64,000 nt of DNA from Absidia repens (taxonomy: Eukaryota; Mucoromycota; Mucoromycetes; Mucorales; Cunninghamellaceae): the NCBI GenBank assembly GCA_002105175.1, contig MCGE01000020.1, positions 248,001-312,000 on the forward strand, given 5' to 3'. Below, piece after piece: positions 47,701 through 59,343 of this stretch. Made by a program: the position numbers and the translations under genes. Numbering within the stretch: position 1 is the stretch's first letter; each line of letters opens with the position of its first letter. The notes under the pieces were generated by a model. That model had not been told where the DNA came from. It made no database searches and saw only the letters and a program-made list of their open reading frames with translations.

Positions 47701-50519
47701 GGCTGGCTGATGGTGACGACTCCTTAGCGCCTGACTCGACACCCAATCAACTATCAATCGACACTTCTCTGGATATGGATATCAAACAACAAGATCCAAA
47801 ATTGGTGCGTATACTTCATCAAATCCAGTCTGACATCAAAATGAAAGAAGAATTGGTCTCCCATTTGGAAAAGTCCGAAAGTGAATACATGCTTATGCGG
47901 CGGAAGTTTGACGACAAAATCAATCGACTTCAAGATCAATTGGCGGAACTCCAAGAAGACCGAGATGTAGCTCTGAAACGCACAAAGGGACTCTTCAAAA
48001 CCGCACCTGCTGGAAATGCTGCTGGAAACACCGTGGACTCAACACATCAGCAACAAGCTCGTGAAAAACAACAGCTACTCGAAATCCGCCAAGCATATGA
48101 AACCAAGATGAAGCATCTATTGAATGAAATACAAGAACTCAAGCGCAAATACTCCCAAACTACCAGCACCATGCATGTGACTCGCAATCAAAATGAATCC
48201 TTACTCAAATCTCTTCGAATCAGTGTGGACACTCTCAAGTCGGAAAAGAAGCAAATGATGAGACGAATGAAACAAGAGACGGACAGGGTGCGCGAACAAA
48301 TGACTCACCAAGAACGACGAATACAGCAACTCCAGCGACAGCATACTGAAGCAACAGCGGCGCGACGTCGTCTGGAACGGGAACGTGATCTACAAAAGCA
48401 AACACTCAAGAAGCGGAACGAAGAAGTGGTGATGAACAGCAGTCAGCTCAAGCAACTTACTTGCATTATGAAAAAGGCGGTCCGCGAAGGTGGTGTTTTG
48501 GATGAAAGACTCTTGGGTAAAATTTCTCACATCATTGGTGGTAACTTTGCTATCTTGTCTCGTGGAAGCCGTGGATTCCCGTTACGTGGTGGTGGTCATA
48601 CTCGGTGCAACAACAATGGACGAAAGGGTGGTAGCGGCGGCAATATCGTCAAACAGGTCAGCTCCATCCCGCTTCAAGTACGAGCATCTCGCAAGAAGGC
48701 CCTACTGGATAAAGCACTGAGTCAATATGTGCAAGGCAAGCAAGCGGTGGTTGAAATGGAACAGCTCTTGGTCCGTCGTGAACGCTTATCGGATGAAAAA
48801 CAAGACCTTATGGATGAACGCCGACATATTTATTTGATGGAAAAGGAACGTGCGGATGATTCTGGGACACCAATGGACACTACCGCCATCGAATTTATGG
48901 ACGAACGTATCGATTTGATCTCAGCTGAAATTGCTTATCTCTTTTCTCGTATTCGTGGTTTGCAAATGGAAGCAGCAGCATCGGATGCCAACAACCAAAG
49001 TCAACCTCAGCACCATCGTCTTGAAAAACATGTCACTTTTGCTGATGAAATTGTCACCGATCCTCCACCAAGTGACGAATGGGCCGACATGGATGCTTTT
49101 GAAGAACTATACAGTGTGCCCTCCAATGCAGCACCGGACTTGGCCTATGATATCACTCTCAAGCTACTGAAATCTCTCAAAATGGACGAATGCAAGAAGG
49201 TCTCTGAAGCGTTACTGGAGGATATCTTGGACTTGCGTATGGCTGAATGCAATCGACAAATATCAATGCAAAACTTGGAGCGGACTGTGGTGGATATCCG
49301 ACGAACTTTGATTGTGATGAAACGTGCTGCTGTGGCTTCGACTGTGGAAAATGAACGACGCATTCGACGACTAGAAAGTGCCAATGGAAATCAGCCCGAT
49401 GAAGAACAAGATCTTGAAGCAATAGCAGCAATGGACCGAAAAATGGAAGAATATATCAGCAGCGGTAACACAATCTTTGACAAGATATATGAAGACGGTT
49501 TACGTGGAATGATTACCGATGATGCTGAATCGTCGCTGGAATATGGAGGGAATGGTGCCGAAGGCGATGATGAAAACGATGGTGATGACGATAATGGTAG
49601 TGTAATGAATGGAAGTGTTTCATCCGTGACCGATACCTCCCCTGATCCAGTTCTATTGGACGATCCTTACCATAGCGATTCCCTACTGACACCATCTTCC
49701 TTTGTGCGAGATTCAACCACAACGACAACAGCTCCTTATGACAGTTGGTCGCGTGCCGGTGACTTGATGACAACAACAACTCAGTCTGATCACCAGAATC
49801 AGCAACAACATTCACCTACCACAGCAATTTTAGGTGATCATCAAGACTATCGTCAATCTCCCTTATCCGTAGCAACCCCAAGAACAAATACCACACCGTC
49901 ACCTGAACGACTATACAAACGACTAGCATCACCTCTCTCACAGCAAAACGACAGCAACAATGCCATGCTTCCTATGGTTATGGCCAACCCATTAGAATTC
50001 CGACGTCTTGCTCTCGAGCAAATGACACCATTACCATCTACGGAACAGCAGCATGTGGTCGATGTTGACCTACGCGACGATTCATCGACATCCTCAATTC
50101 GAAGTAGCCATGTGCGACAGTCTCAACCGGAATTACCACCTACACCAACCACACCAATGAGCAAGGAACTTGATTATCACACAACTACCGCACATCAACA
50201 ACAGCAACCCTTGCAAAACATGATGATGTTGGGAATGACGACCCCCGCCACCACACCGAACCGTCAGCGATCCTCGTCACTACAGCAACAATTACAACAA
50301 CAACAACAACAAACTTTAATGACCATCCCGTCCCCTTCTTCACCACTCTTCTGTAAGGCACCACATCGCAGCAGCCTTCCACCATCACTATCAACATCAC
50401 AGCAGTCATCCAGTGAACTTTCTCCAGCAGCAGTAAATGGTGCCAATAGTGTATTCGATCGACTGGCATCCGGATCTACTCGGGCATCAAGGGCAAAAGT
50501 CCATCGATTATCTTATTAG
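44784..50519 (+). CDS. Kinesin-4-like (chromokinesin, KIF4 type) motor protein
   Basis: Ten exons: 44784-44803, 44887-45090, 45173-45199, 45286-45356, 45442-45721, 45842-46037, 46128-47294, 47353-47397, 47510-47614, 47688-50519, giving 1648 aa in frame. The N-terminal motor domain (about 7-370) has VALRVRPL, the P-loop GQTGAGKTF (84-92), switch [12 protein letters not shown] (218-228), switch II DLAGSER (260-266) and [20 protein letters not shown]. It ends with [18 protein letters not shown], typical of kinesin-4. Long coiled coils follow (about 705-850, 970-1170) with a basic linker (RKRRSQPP). The last 400 residues are disordered and Gln/Thr/Pro/Ser-rich. Kinesin-4 motors move to microtubule plus ends and act on spindle midzone or cortical microtubule length. 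The exact subfamily needs a tree. Confidence 0.9.
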
Positions 50520-50968
50520 ATGATTCAAGGCAATTGACGATATAATATGATATCCATTCAACACGCGTGGAAGTGGAACAGTTGTTTCTATTGCATTGCC
50601 ACAACTCCATCTATACTAGTGGTAGATTATTTACATGTATCATTTTTTTTTTCAAGTTGTTTTTTATTCCCTATTATTCTTATTATTATTCTTATTATTA
50701 TTTAGCTGTTATTTAACTGTTTTGTCCTTTACATCATCATTATTTTATATATATATACGTCACACATCACATATCGAAAATAAAATTAAAAATCTACTTA
50801 TTTTTACTATATATCATATGGTGCAGTTCTGGGAATACGTCAAGCTTGTTTGTGGATTATCGCAGGGAAAATGCTATGATAGGAAATATTTATTTTGCTT
50901 GATAATAAAACGTTTAACCATAATAGTATGTAATGGTGAAAAGGGAAAAAGGTATGCGTTTTTGATTC

Positions 50969-51006
<38 letters not shown>

Positions 51007-51304
51007 TAGACTTAGGAATTTGGAGCTGGTTCGTTTTGGTCAAGGGGTCGCGAAATGACAACCACTGAAAAAAAAAAAAAAAGGATGTCATACTTGGTAA
51101 ACCAAATAAATACCTTTCAGTGCGCTCATCACTGCTTATTTATATATATATATATATATATTTAAAAAAAAGTCGTTCTTTCTACCTTTTCCATGCATCC
51201 ACTATGACTAAACTATTCAAAGGATTCATTAGATTGATGATGTTGTATGGTGGTTGATTATTTGTAAAGAGGGTTTCTTTTTTTTTTTTTTGTCCACGAA
51301 AAAA
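50520..51304. other. Kinesin 3' UTR and intergenic DNA
   Basis: AATAAAATTAAAA near 50779-50791 suggests a polyadenylation site. (AT)n runs at 50975-51002 and 51140-51161. No gene. Confidence 0.45.
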
Positions 51305-51670
51305 CCTTTCAAATCCCGCCCACGTGGATTTTTTTTTTATTTACTCCCAACTTTTCTTTTCTTTCTCGCGCTTTTTCTTTTCTTTTCTTTCGTTTTTTCT
51401 TCCCCATTCAACTTCTATGGGGCTATGTTGGACTTGGAATAGTATCAGATCTAGTTTATAAGTGTTTTCAGCTCAGGGAATACAAGATGCATGGGGAAAC
51501 CTTTTTATTTTGGATCTAGGATTTAGAACCCCCATTAGCAAGCCTTCATTAGCTTGGTTTAGCGATAGTATGTTTCTACGTCTGAATAAAACATGTCACT
51601 TTTTTTACTTGCCTCAATGAAAAATGTCCCAATAATCTCTTTCAAATCGGGTGCTATAGATTCCTCTCTC
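51305..51670 (+). repeat. Dispersed repeat, copy 5 (plus orientation)
   Basis: Starts CTTTCAAATCCCGCCCACGT at 51306, then a pyrimidine-rich stretch, CAGCTCAGGGAATACAAGAT (51469-51488), GGATCTAGGATTTAGAACC (51511-51529), AGCCTTCATTAGCTTGGTTT (51542-51561) and CAATGAAAAATGTCCCAATA (51614-51633). The GTTGGC-TTTTTGG segment of other copies is shortened here. Similarity ends at about 51670 in a CT microsatellite. Confidence 0.72.
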
Positions 51671-53241
51671 TCTCTCCTTTTAATTTTTGTTTTTATTTCT
51701 ACCATCACCCTCCCTTGATTAGTGTTGACCCTTGTTGTGCTTTATTAAAAGATATCTTTTTCTTCATTGCTGTCACTTGTATATTATTATCATCCATTTT
51801 ACAATTGTCCCAATAGTTAATATTGACCAGTTTTTAAATCTCGCAATAGTGTTACCTCATGCTTAGCTCCATTGAATCCCTTGGCTACAATGAACCCCCC
51901 CCCGCCATCTTTAGCTTTAGTCTATACTAATAAAAAAAAATTATTAAATATTAGCCATGTCCTGACCCATCGTATACTGAAAAAAATATGTCGCTTTATG
52001 AGTTTTCATGCCACCGGTGTCCCAGGAACTGGTTGGCACTTTTAGATCGCTTTCTATCAAAAATAGCCAGTATTCCTGTTCGACCAATCACATGTAAATG
52101 CCGATGAATTCGGCGGGGAGGGAGAGGGGGCTGAAAGTAAAAAATAGGTCAGCGGAGGCAAGAGGGGAGGGGGGGGGGAATGGGATGTGAATGGATGGAT
52201 TGTTGCTCCCTGTATGACTTGAGATATTTATAACCTTGGACATCGTTTAATACGGAGGGCTGGAGATTTCAGGCGTCTATTTTTAAGAGAAACCTTCTCA
52301 GATTAGTGGGATTGGTACTTTGTGAAAGGGTCGTGGAAAAATAAGAAAAGAGTGCGGAACAGAACACGACAGGGTGAGTTTTTTTTTTTTTTTTTTTTTT
52401 TTTTTGTGGATTGGAGGTGGAGGAGTGCCTTGTATGTGCCTAGATCATTTATTATATATATTTAGACAAAAAGGAGGAGCTACCTACTCTGGATCGTATA
52501 TAGTACTTTTAATTTCGGAGAACATGGGGATATGATGATGATGATCATCATCATCATGGAGACCCATTCTGCCAAGGAAGAAGACCCGTTTAGTGGGATT
52601 ATTTTTCGGAAGGAGTAGGCTGGTTTTTTTTTACGTTCGAGACCCTGTTTTGACGATCATCAGGGGTAAAGAAAAAAAAAAACGACATCATTGTTCTATT
52701 CTTTTATGAAACATGGCTAATGGACAGCACAAATATAGCTAATCTCAGCTACAAAAATAGAATATGGAACTTTTTAGTACATCATCGTTTCTTTATTTTT
52801 AGGTGTAGAAAAAAAAAAGGCCTCATCCACATAACATTGTAGATATCTTTTGATCACAAAAAAAAAAAAAAAAAAAAAGGCAGAATATGACAATATAGGA
52901 TAAAATAGTTGAGTATGATTTTTTTTTATTATTAGTACGTGTAACTTTCTAGAATTGGATGTGGGTATATAGGGGCATAATAAAGGGAAAAAATATCTAC
53001 TTGTAACAATAAATAAAAAAGGTGTAAAAAAGGGGGGACAAGAATAAAAAGTAGACTATATACATCAAAAAATAATAAATAAAAAGAAGACAGAACTACA
53101 TAGAAGGGAAAAAAGGGGGGAAGAAGAAGAAAAAAAAAATGTACATAACCAAAGGGAAAATATTGAAAAAAAAGAGAAGCATAAGTTGTGTACCAGAAGA
53201 AATAGGAGAGAAAAAGAACCATATATCCAAAAATCGAGTTT
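51671..53241. other. Intergenic DNA with palindrome and homopolymers
   Basis: No gene recognised. Features: T27 at 52379-52405, a G-rich run at 52170-52178, a perfect 26-bp ATG/CAT palindrome at 52532-52557, A20 at 52858-52877, and purine-rich sequence (53099-53140). Frames here are low-complexity Phe/Lys artefacts. Confidence 0.45.
52532..52557. repeat. Perfect 26-bp palindrome of ATG/CAT units
   Basis: Four ATG-type triplets followed by their exact reverse complement, without a spacer. It could form a hairpin or cruciform; it may be a trinucleotide repeat that inverted. Confidence 0.9.
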
Positions 53242-55181
53242 TTACTTGGTTGCAAGAGCATCGATTAAAGCTTGTTGTTGTTGTTGTTGTTTCGGAGTTC
53301 GCATAAGGGGGAGTCGCTTTCTTGAGAATTCCACGACGACCCGTTTCTTTTTCAGATTGTCCCGACATTTGTCCCCGCTACAGAAGAATGGCTGAGAAGA
53401 GTTGCAGAAATCATCGTCTAGATCCTGTTGACGGCGGCACTGTTGATGATAAGCCATAGAACATCCATCACATTGCACCAAGACATTGTCTTCCCAAGAT
53501 TCCGAGCGGTGGCAGCAGCTACAAAATAATTGGAGCACAGGACGCACACGTTGGTCCATTGGTTCCTTGACAAACGCAGTCAAATCCAGGCGAGGTAACT
53601 TGCATGCAAACCCATACCCTTTGTAATCACATCCATGCTTGTTGCAGAGCGTACGCTTTCCCCAGGGCCCAGGACGCCAGTTCACACCTTCCGTTGTCCC
53701 ACAGTACCGGCACCAATCCACACGCTGTTTTAATAAATGCTGGTAAAGCCCTTGGCTGCTGTATCGCAATTCCACTTCAGCGGCTCCATGAGGCACATAC
53801 GCAGGTAGGAGTGTTCCGTCATCGGCTATGTTATCCGCTAATGACGATGGCGAAGACACCGAAGAAGAGGAGGACGAGGGTGAGGAGGACGAGGATTTTT
53901 TGTTGTTGCTGGATTTTGATGAAGAGGTCTTGGTGGGTTTTTCTTTTGGTTGCTTCTTGGTAGCGGAAGTAGCCGTCGTCGTAGCAGACGTTTTTCTTGC
54001 TTTTCTTGCTGTTGGTTTCGATTTGACGAGGGTAGGTAGAGCAGCAGCCGTTTTTTCATTCATGTCATTGTGCAAATCCAATTGTTCTTGGTGAAACGTC
54101 ATATCATCTTCATCGTCGGTCATTGATTCCAGAATGGATGGGTAAGGTTGGAAGTCCGTGGTGTTAAGCGTTCTACAAAAATACAAAAAGAAAAATCAAT
54201 TCAGTAAACTCTAACCATCTGCATCCTTCTTTTGATATTGATATTTGATCACAGACACATCCTTTTTTTTTTTTTTTTTTTTTACCTTTCGTTTGCATCG
54301 TCCGATTCTTCTTCTTCGTCATCATCAAAATCAAACATTGGGAGTTGAGTAGGAGATTCTGGTAAAGAGCATGGCGAATGCGTGAGGCAGGGTCGCTTTT
54401 CAAAATCCGATTGCACACTGCTGCCATCATCGCTGCTGCTGTCACTGCAAATACTGCTGTGTCGTCGTTTCATACCCAAGTAATCTGAGGAATCCATTGC
54501 AGGTGGCGTTGGGAGGTCATTGGCATAAATAGATCCGACGCAATGAAGATAATCGTGTTGATGTTGCGAGTAGTGAGAATGGGGTTGAGTTGATTGATGA
54601 TGATGATGTTGTTGTTGTTGTTGCTGTTGCTGAGCAGAGTTGTCATCCAAGAGTAGCGAAGTATCATTCAGACCGAAAACATCAGTATCATCCATTAATA
54701 GATCAGAAGGAGCAACTTCCATTTTCTTCAATTGTTGTTGTTGTTGTTGGAGTCGTTGATGAAGGCTAGTACCATTTGAATGTTGGAATGGAGCATTGAT
54801 CACAGTAGGTGATGACATGGGAGGTGATAAAAAGACATCCTTGACCAATAAATCCTTATGCCATTTGACTTGATGATCCATGGTATCAAAACTAATGGTC
54901 GCATTTTCAAGCGTATGATGAATTGGTGTCGACTATGCAAAATAATAGATAAAAAAAGTAAGTATTGTTTTGCTTTACCAATGACCCAAGCCCTGTATTC
55001 TTATACCGCTTACCATTGGTCTTGGCATTGCTTGAGGTTGAAGGTAATAATAGTAATACAAGGGGAAGTCAGTGACTGGAGACATGGAAGGGACAATGAC
55101 CGGTGAGACTTCTAAAGCATCGGTTTTTGACAAGGAGCCCATGGATTCTTGCTGAGGATAAGGTTGAATTTGTTGCGGCAT
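53242..55181 (-). CDS. GATA-like zinc finger plus PHD finger protein
   Basis: Three exons: 55181..55014, 54932..54286, 54172..53242, giving 581 aa in frame. The N-terminal half is Gln/His/Ser-rich with glutamine runs and an acidic patch (FDFDDDEEEESDDANE). A Lys/Ser/Thr-rich linker follows. Residues 425-460 form a GATA-like finger, WCRYCGTTEGVNWRPGPWG then RTLCNKHGCDYKG; its second pair is C448-x4-C453 rather than the usual CxxC. A PHD finger follows at 488-542 (FCSCCHRSE, VQCDGCSMAYHQQC, FFCSGDKC), with C489/C492, C506/C509, H514/C517 and C536/C541 as likely ligands. A basic tail ends the protein. GATA fingers bind DNA and PHD fingers read histone H3 tails; the pair suggests a chromatin-linked transcription regulator. 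Target genes unknown. Confidence 0.85.
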
Positions 55182-56312
55182 GGAGACAGAATGTATAAAT
55201 GAATAGTAATGAAGAGTAAATATTAAAGAAGTATATTGTGTAAATAAAAAAGGGAGATAATAGTAAAAAACTATAAAAACAATATACAGTCAAAAGAATA
55301 AAGAGGAATAGAAAGAATAAAAATAGGAGAAAGAAAAGAAAAAAAAGGGAAGCAGCGAAAAGGGCATTAAAAGAAAAAAGTAATTATTTGTGGGAACACA
55401 GACAAATCCCGTTTTGGAAAGTCAGCCAAATCACAAAATTCAAGTGATATCTTTTTATATTCCCAATTGCATAGCACTGGAACAAAAAAGAACCTCCTAT
55501 CAAACCTTGTAATTACATATTCATTTTACTATTGCTGTTTCTTTTTACTTTTTTCCCTTCCTTTGCATATATCAACGGTATAAAGGGTACCATCATTATC
55601 CCTGGAAAACATAAAAAAAAAACTCAGGTATGCTGCCTCGAATCCCATCAAAAACATGTTCTGGACACCCAATATCGAAAAACGTGCTACACTAAAAATA
55701 ACTTGTTGGTAAAAACTGATTGGATGAATCGATGATAGACTTATTTGAGAAGAAACTCAACTCCGACTAAAGTTTTGTGCTCGGCACACACACTGTGATT
55801 TTTTTGGTTGACTGGGCACTTGGCTCTAAATGCTTATTCTACTTTTATCAGCTAGTCTCTTTTTGTATGACTATCTTTTTTTGTTACTTTATATTTCTGA
55901 TCTTTTCATTTTGTTGATGAAATAAATTATTTTTATTATATCAACCATAAATGATGCTTGACCTGTCTCGTTCCTGGAACACCCGTCTTCCCTTACTGTG
56001 GGAAAGAACAACAAGGGAAAAGGTGGGCGGGATTTGAAAGCACAGACATCTTCCAGCGATAAATTTATCGCATGAGTGTGATAATAGTTGAGTGACCGTC
56101 GAACCCTGTTTTAATTTCAAGACAAAATAGATATCATTTATTTCATTTATTCATATCAAATTTGATTGCCTTTTAATGATGATGGGACTTTCCTGATTAG
56201 ATAAACATACAATTATGTTGACCAGCATCATTTATTAACATCTTTATGCATATCATCATCATAGTCATAGATACAAGTATCCTCTCCTTTTTTTTCTTTT
56301 TCGTATTTATGC

Positions 56313-56315
<3 letters not shown>
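55182..56315. promoter_or_regulatory. Upstream region of the GATA-PHD gene
   Basis: Long purine-rich leader on the plus strand (55300-55380), i.e. pyrimidine-rich on the coding strand. A solo GGTGGGCGGGATTTGAAA motif (56022-56039) is the reverse of the repeat-family head. No other gene. Confidence 0.35.

Positions 56316-56356
<41 letters not shown>
56316..56356. repeat. Poly(T) tract, 41 bases
   Basis: Second-longest homopolymer in the window, in intergenic DNA. Likely to be unreliable in length. Confidence 0.95.
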
Positions 56357-56359
<3 letters not shown>

Positions 56360-59343
56360 TTCTTGTTTTATTACACACCCACTTGAATGTTACACGTTCA
56401 AAATAAACGAGAATAAATGTAATCTCGTTCAAGCTGTGATTCCAAACAGCGATATCCAATCAAAGAGGATATGTTCATCATTCATCATACTATATTGTCC
56501 ATAATATAACCAATGTCAATATCCTAGCCTTATAATTGTCACTTTCGTTCCACCTAAAAAAAATCAGGGGGGGAAAAAAGGGATATGTATGTATGTCGAT
56601 GCAGCCCATCAGCGGAGATGAAGCTGAAAATTCAAAGCATTTCTTGTCTCACATTCAGCTGATACAGTATATGGATTTGCGCATCACGTTGGTTTTTTAT
56701 TTTTGTTGGTACCTTGAAAAAAAGCGATGTGCCATGTGGTTGCTAGCAATATGGATAAAAGACAATAAAAAAATCACATTGATATGGAACCCAAACACTT
56801 TCCACGTTGTTATGTTGGTTTTGCACGACAAGAAATTCATAATTGGGAATCATGGTCACGATGCAAAAAAAGAAGACAGCTATCGCGCACACTCTCAAAG
56901 TTACACAGAGTCATAATCAAGTAATACTAAAATAAACATGATACCATTTTAGCTTTTTATTTTCATTTTTCAAATCAAATCACGCTGTATCAATCTATCA
57001 TACACACAAATTCATATAATCTATCATCTATCTAAAACTGAAACTAAATATCTAAACTAATGGGGAGAGGAGTAAGGAAGATCATCGTTTCCGATCCTTG
57101 CCAGCTATTCTTTCGAGATAAGGATCAAAAAAAAAAAAAAAAAAAAAGTAATTAAAAATGGTAAATCGATACAACTAATATCGTGATCAGTATCAGGCAT
57201 CAATTACGATCAAAAAAGTCCACTGCTTGAAACTTACCGGATAAAATAATCAGGGGCTCACCAAACTGTCAAGTTGTTCGCTGATTGTCAAACAGAAATG
57301 CTGTCTCGTCGTCAAATACCGCATTTGTTTGATGCTGTCACCCTTCTATGCATGACAAAAATAAAAAGATAAGAAAGCTGAATCGTCGATAACCAGTGAT
57401 CCTCTCACCGACTGCCATGTCGCTTCTTTTGCCTTTGGTATTACCTGTCAGCTGCCTTTATACCCATGTTAAAGGTGAAGAGCACAAGAGTATGACGTTT
57501 TCACTTGGGATGGGCTGACTGCATGGTCCGCTTTTGCTTTTGCTGAACTGTATATGCATTGTTGCCATTGTTGTTGATACAAACAAGAAAACAAGGTCAG
57601 TGTCCGTATTCCATACTTGTTATAGTAATATATCATATAGAGCCAACTTACTTTAAAACTAGAACTTTTCACCGTTTGCTGAGACTGTCCTCGGCCCTGA
57701 CACGACGTTCAAGAAGTAAGACAAAGAATATATTTTGCTTCGTGTGGTTTTTCTAGATAGAAAACAGACCCCATGTCATTTTTTCAAAACGCCCGAATTC
57801 ATCTGCTATCGACATTTAACGAATGACTGACAGAGTCAAACGGTGACAAATATATTTCCAACCATATATAAGTAAAACATAACCAGGTAATTGGATGGTC
57901 AGGGAATTGTTTGGATTGTTTGACAAAGGGGGAAATTATAATAGAGAAAAAAGTGGACAAAAAAAAAGCATCGGCGCTCTTTAAAAATCACTCATGCGGC
58001 AAAAAAGTATTTTTTGGTAGACAGAACAAAATAACTCTGGATATTGGGCATCAGCATTGGACCTTGGTTTTTTCAATTTCAAGAAATGGCTGGTGACCCA
58101 TGAAAATTTATTCAAAAATTTATGCTGGCGGGATGTAAATAGTTGAAATATTTCTTTTTTTAGAGGGCCTGTCATATCCAAAGTAAATTATTCTGAGTCT
58201 CCTCCAACTCTGCCCATACTTGGACCTGAATTACTTTTTATCGAATGTATCCACAGTATTGGCCATGCTTTTACATTTCATATCCAGTGTTGTGTCATCA
58301 AGGTTGTAGTTGTTATACGTCGTCGCTTCCCTTCCAATTTTTTTTAATTAGAATTATGAATATATTTGATATCATATGTAATAGTCATAAAGAGCTGGAT
58401 AGATTTGAAATTCTTCAAGTTACCTCAACCCGAGAAAGCAAAAAAAAAAAAAAAAAAAAGAAAAAAAAACATTTCTACGAGTTGCCATATAATGTCGTTC
58501 ATTCATCAAAAAAAGTATAACCTTGCGGATAAATACAATAACACAAAAAACCCACATCACATGTATTTTTTGACTTTCAATTATCGAAATGTATAATACA
58601 GCGAAAACTGACTGACTAGCATTACCTAGAAGATGCTCAGATGAACATCAACAATAATAAGAATAATAATAATAATGAAGACATATAAGAGAACCAATAT
58701 TAGAACCCAATGGATGCATTTATTATTGAACGAGTGATGAAATGCAAATTTTACTTGACGAGCGTGTTTTTAAATTTCCACCCACAATGTGGGAAATGCT
58801 ATCGTTCCATGTCACTGCACTTATGGCTGATCATTATAGTGTTGACAAAATGTACCCACATCTCATCTCTCGTCATCACTGATACCAAAGCAACCAAGAA
58901 TGCGAGGAAAGGGATAAACCACAAATCCATCCATTGCACATATTCAGTTCAAAAGGCGTGGTAATATCATAAAATAAAAATCGTTTCCCAACAAAGAATG
59001 CGTGATTTAAAACCCCTTGCTCCGTTACTATCGTCATTCTCCACACAAAAACAAAAATACGATGATATATCAATACATCTTTTTCTTTTCCTAATTTATC
59101 CCTTTGATATCACACTATTTATTCCCCTAACCTTGCATTGACGATTAACCAAACACATCTATCAAGAAAAGAAAAAAAAATACATAGCATAAAACAAATA
59201 ACATCATAAGAATAGCAATAATATTACATTTTTATTGAATTGATTTCACTATTTCTATAAAAAATCAAGACTACAATATACATAGCTAATACTAATACTA
59301 CTGTTTCTACCATAACCAAATCGTACCAAAGTCACCATATAAA
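56357..59343. other. Long gene-poor block
   Basis: About 3 kb without a supportable gene. A 126-codon frame at 56536-56916 starts at a non-ATG codon and has no domain. Frames at 57469-58964 are short and overlap on both strands. Present are A-rich runs (57127-57147, 58440-58468) and AATAATAATAATAATGAAG (58660-58678). A CA/CT-rich leader lies just before the Zn2Cys6 gene. Confidence 0.45.

Noticed and set aside
56536..56916. 126-codon plus-strand frame in the gene-poor block
   Set aside because: Begins at TTG rather than ATG, passes through A-rich tracts, and matches no family.
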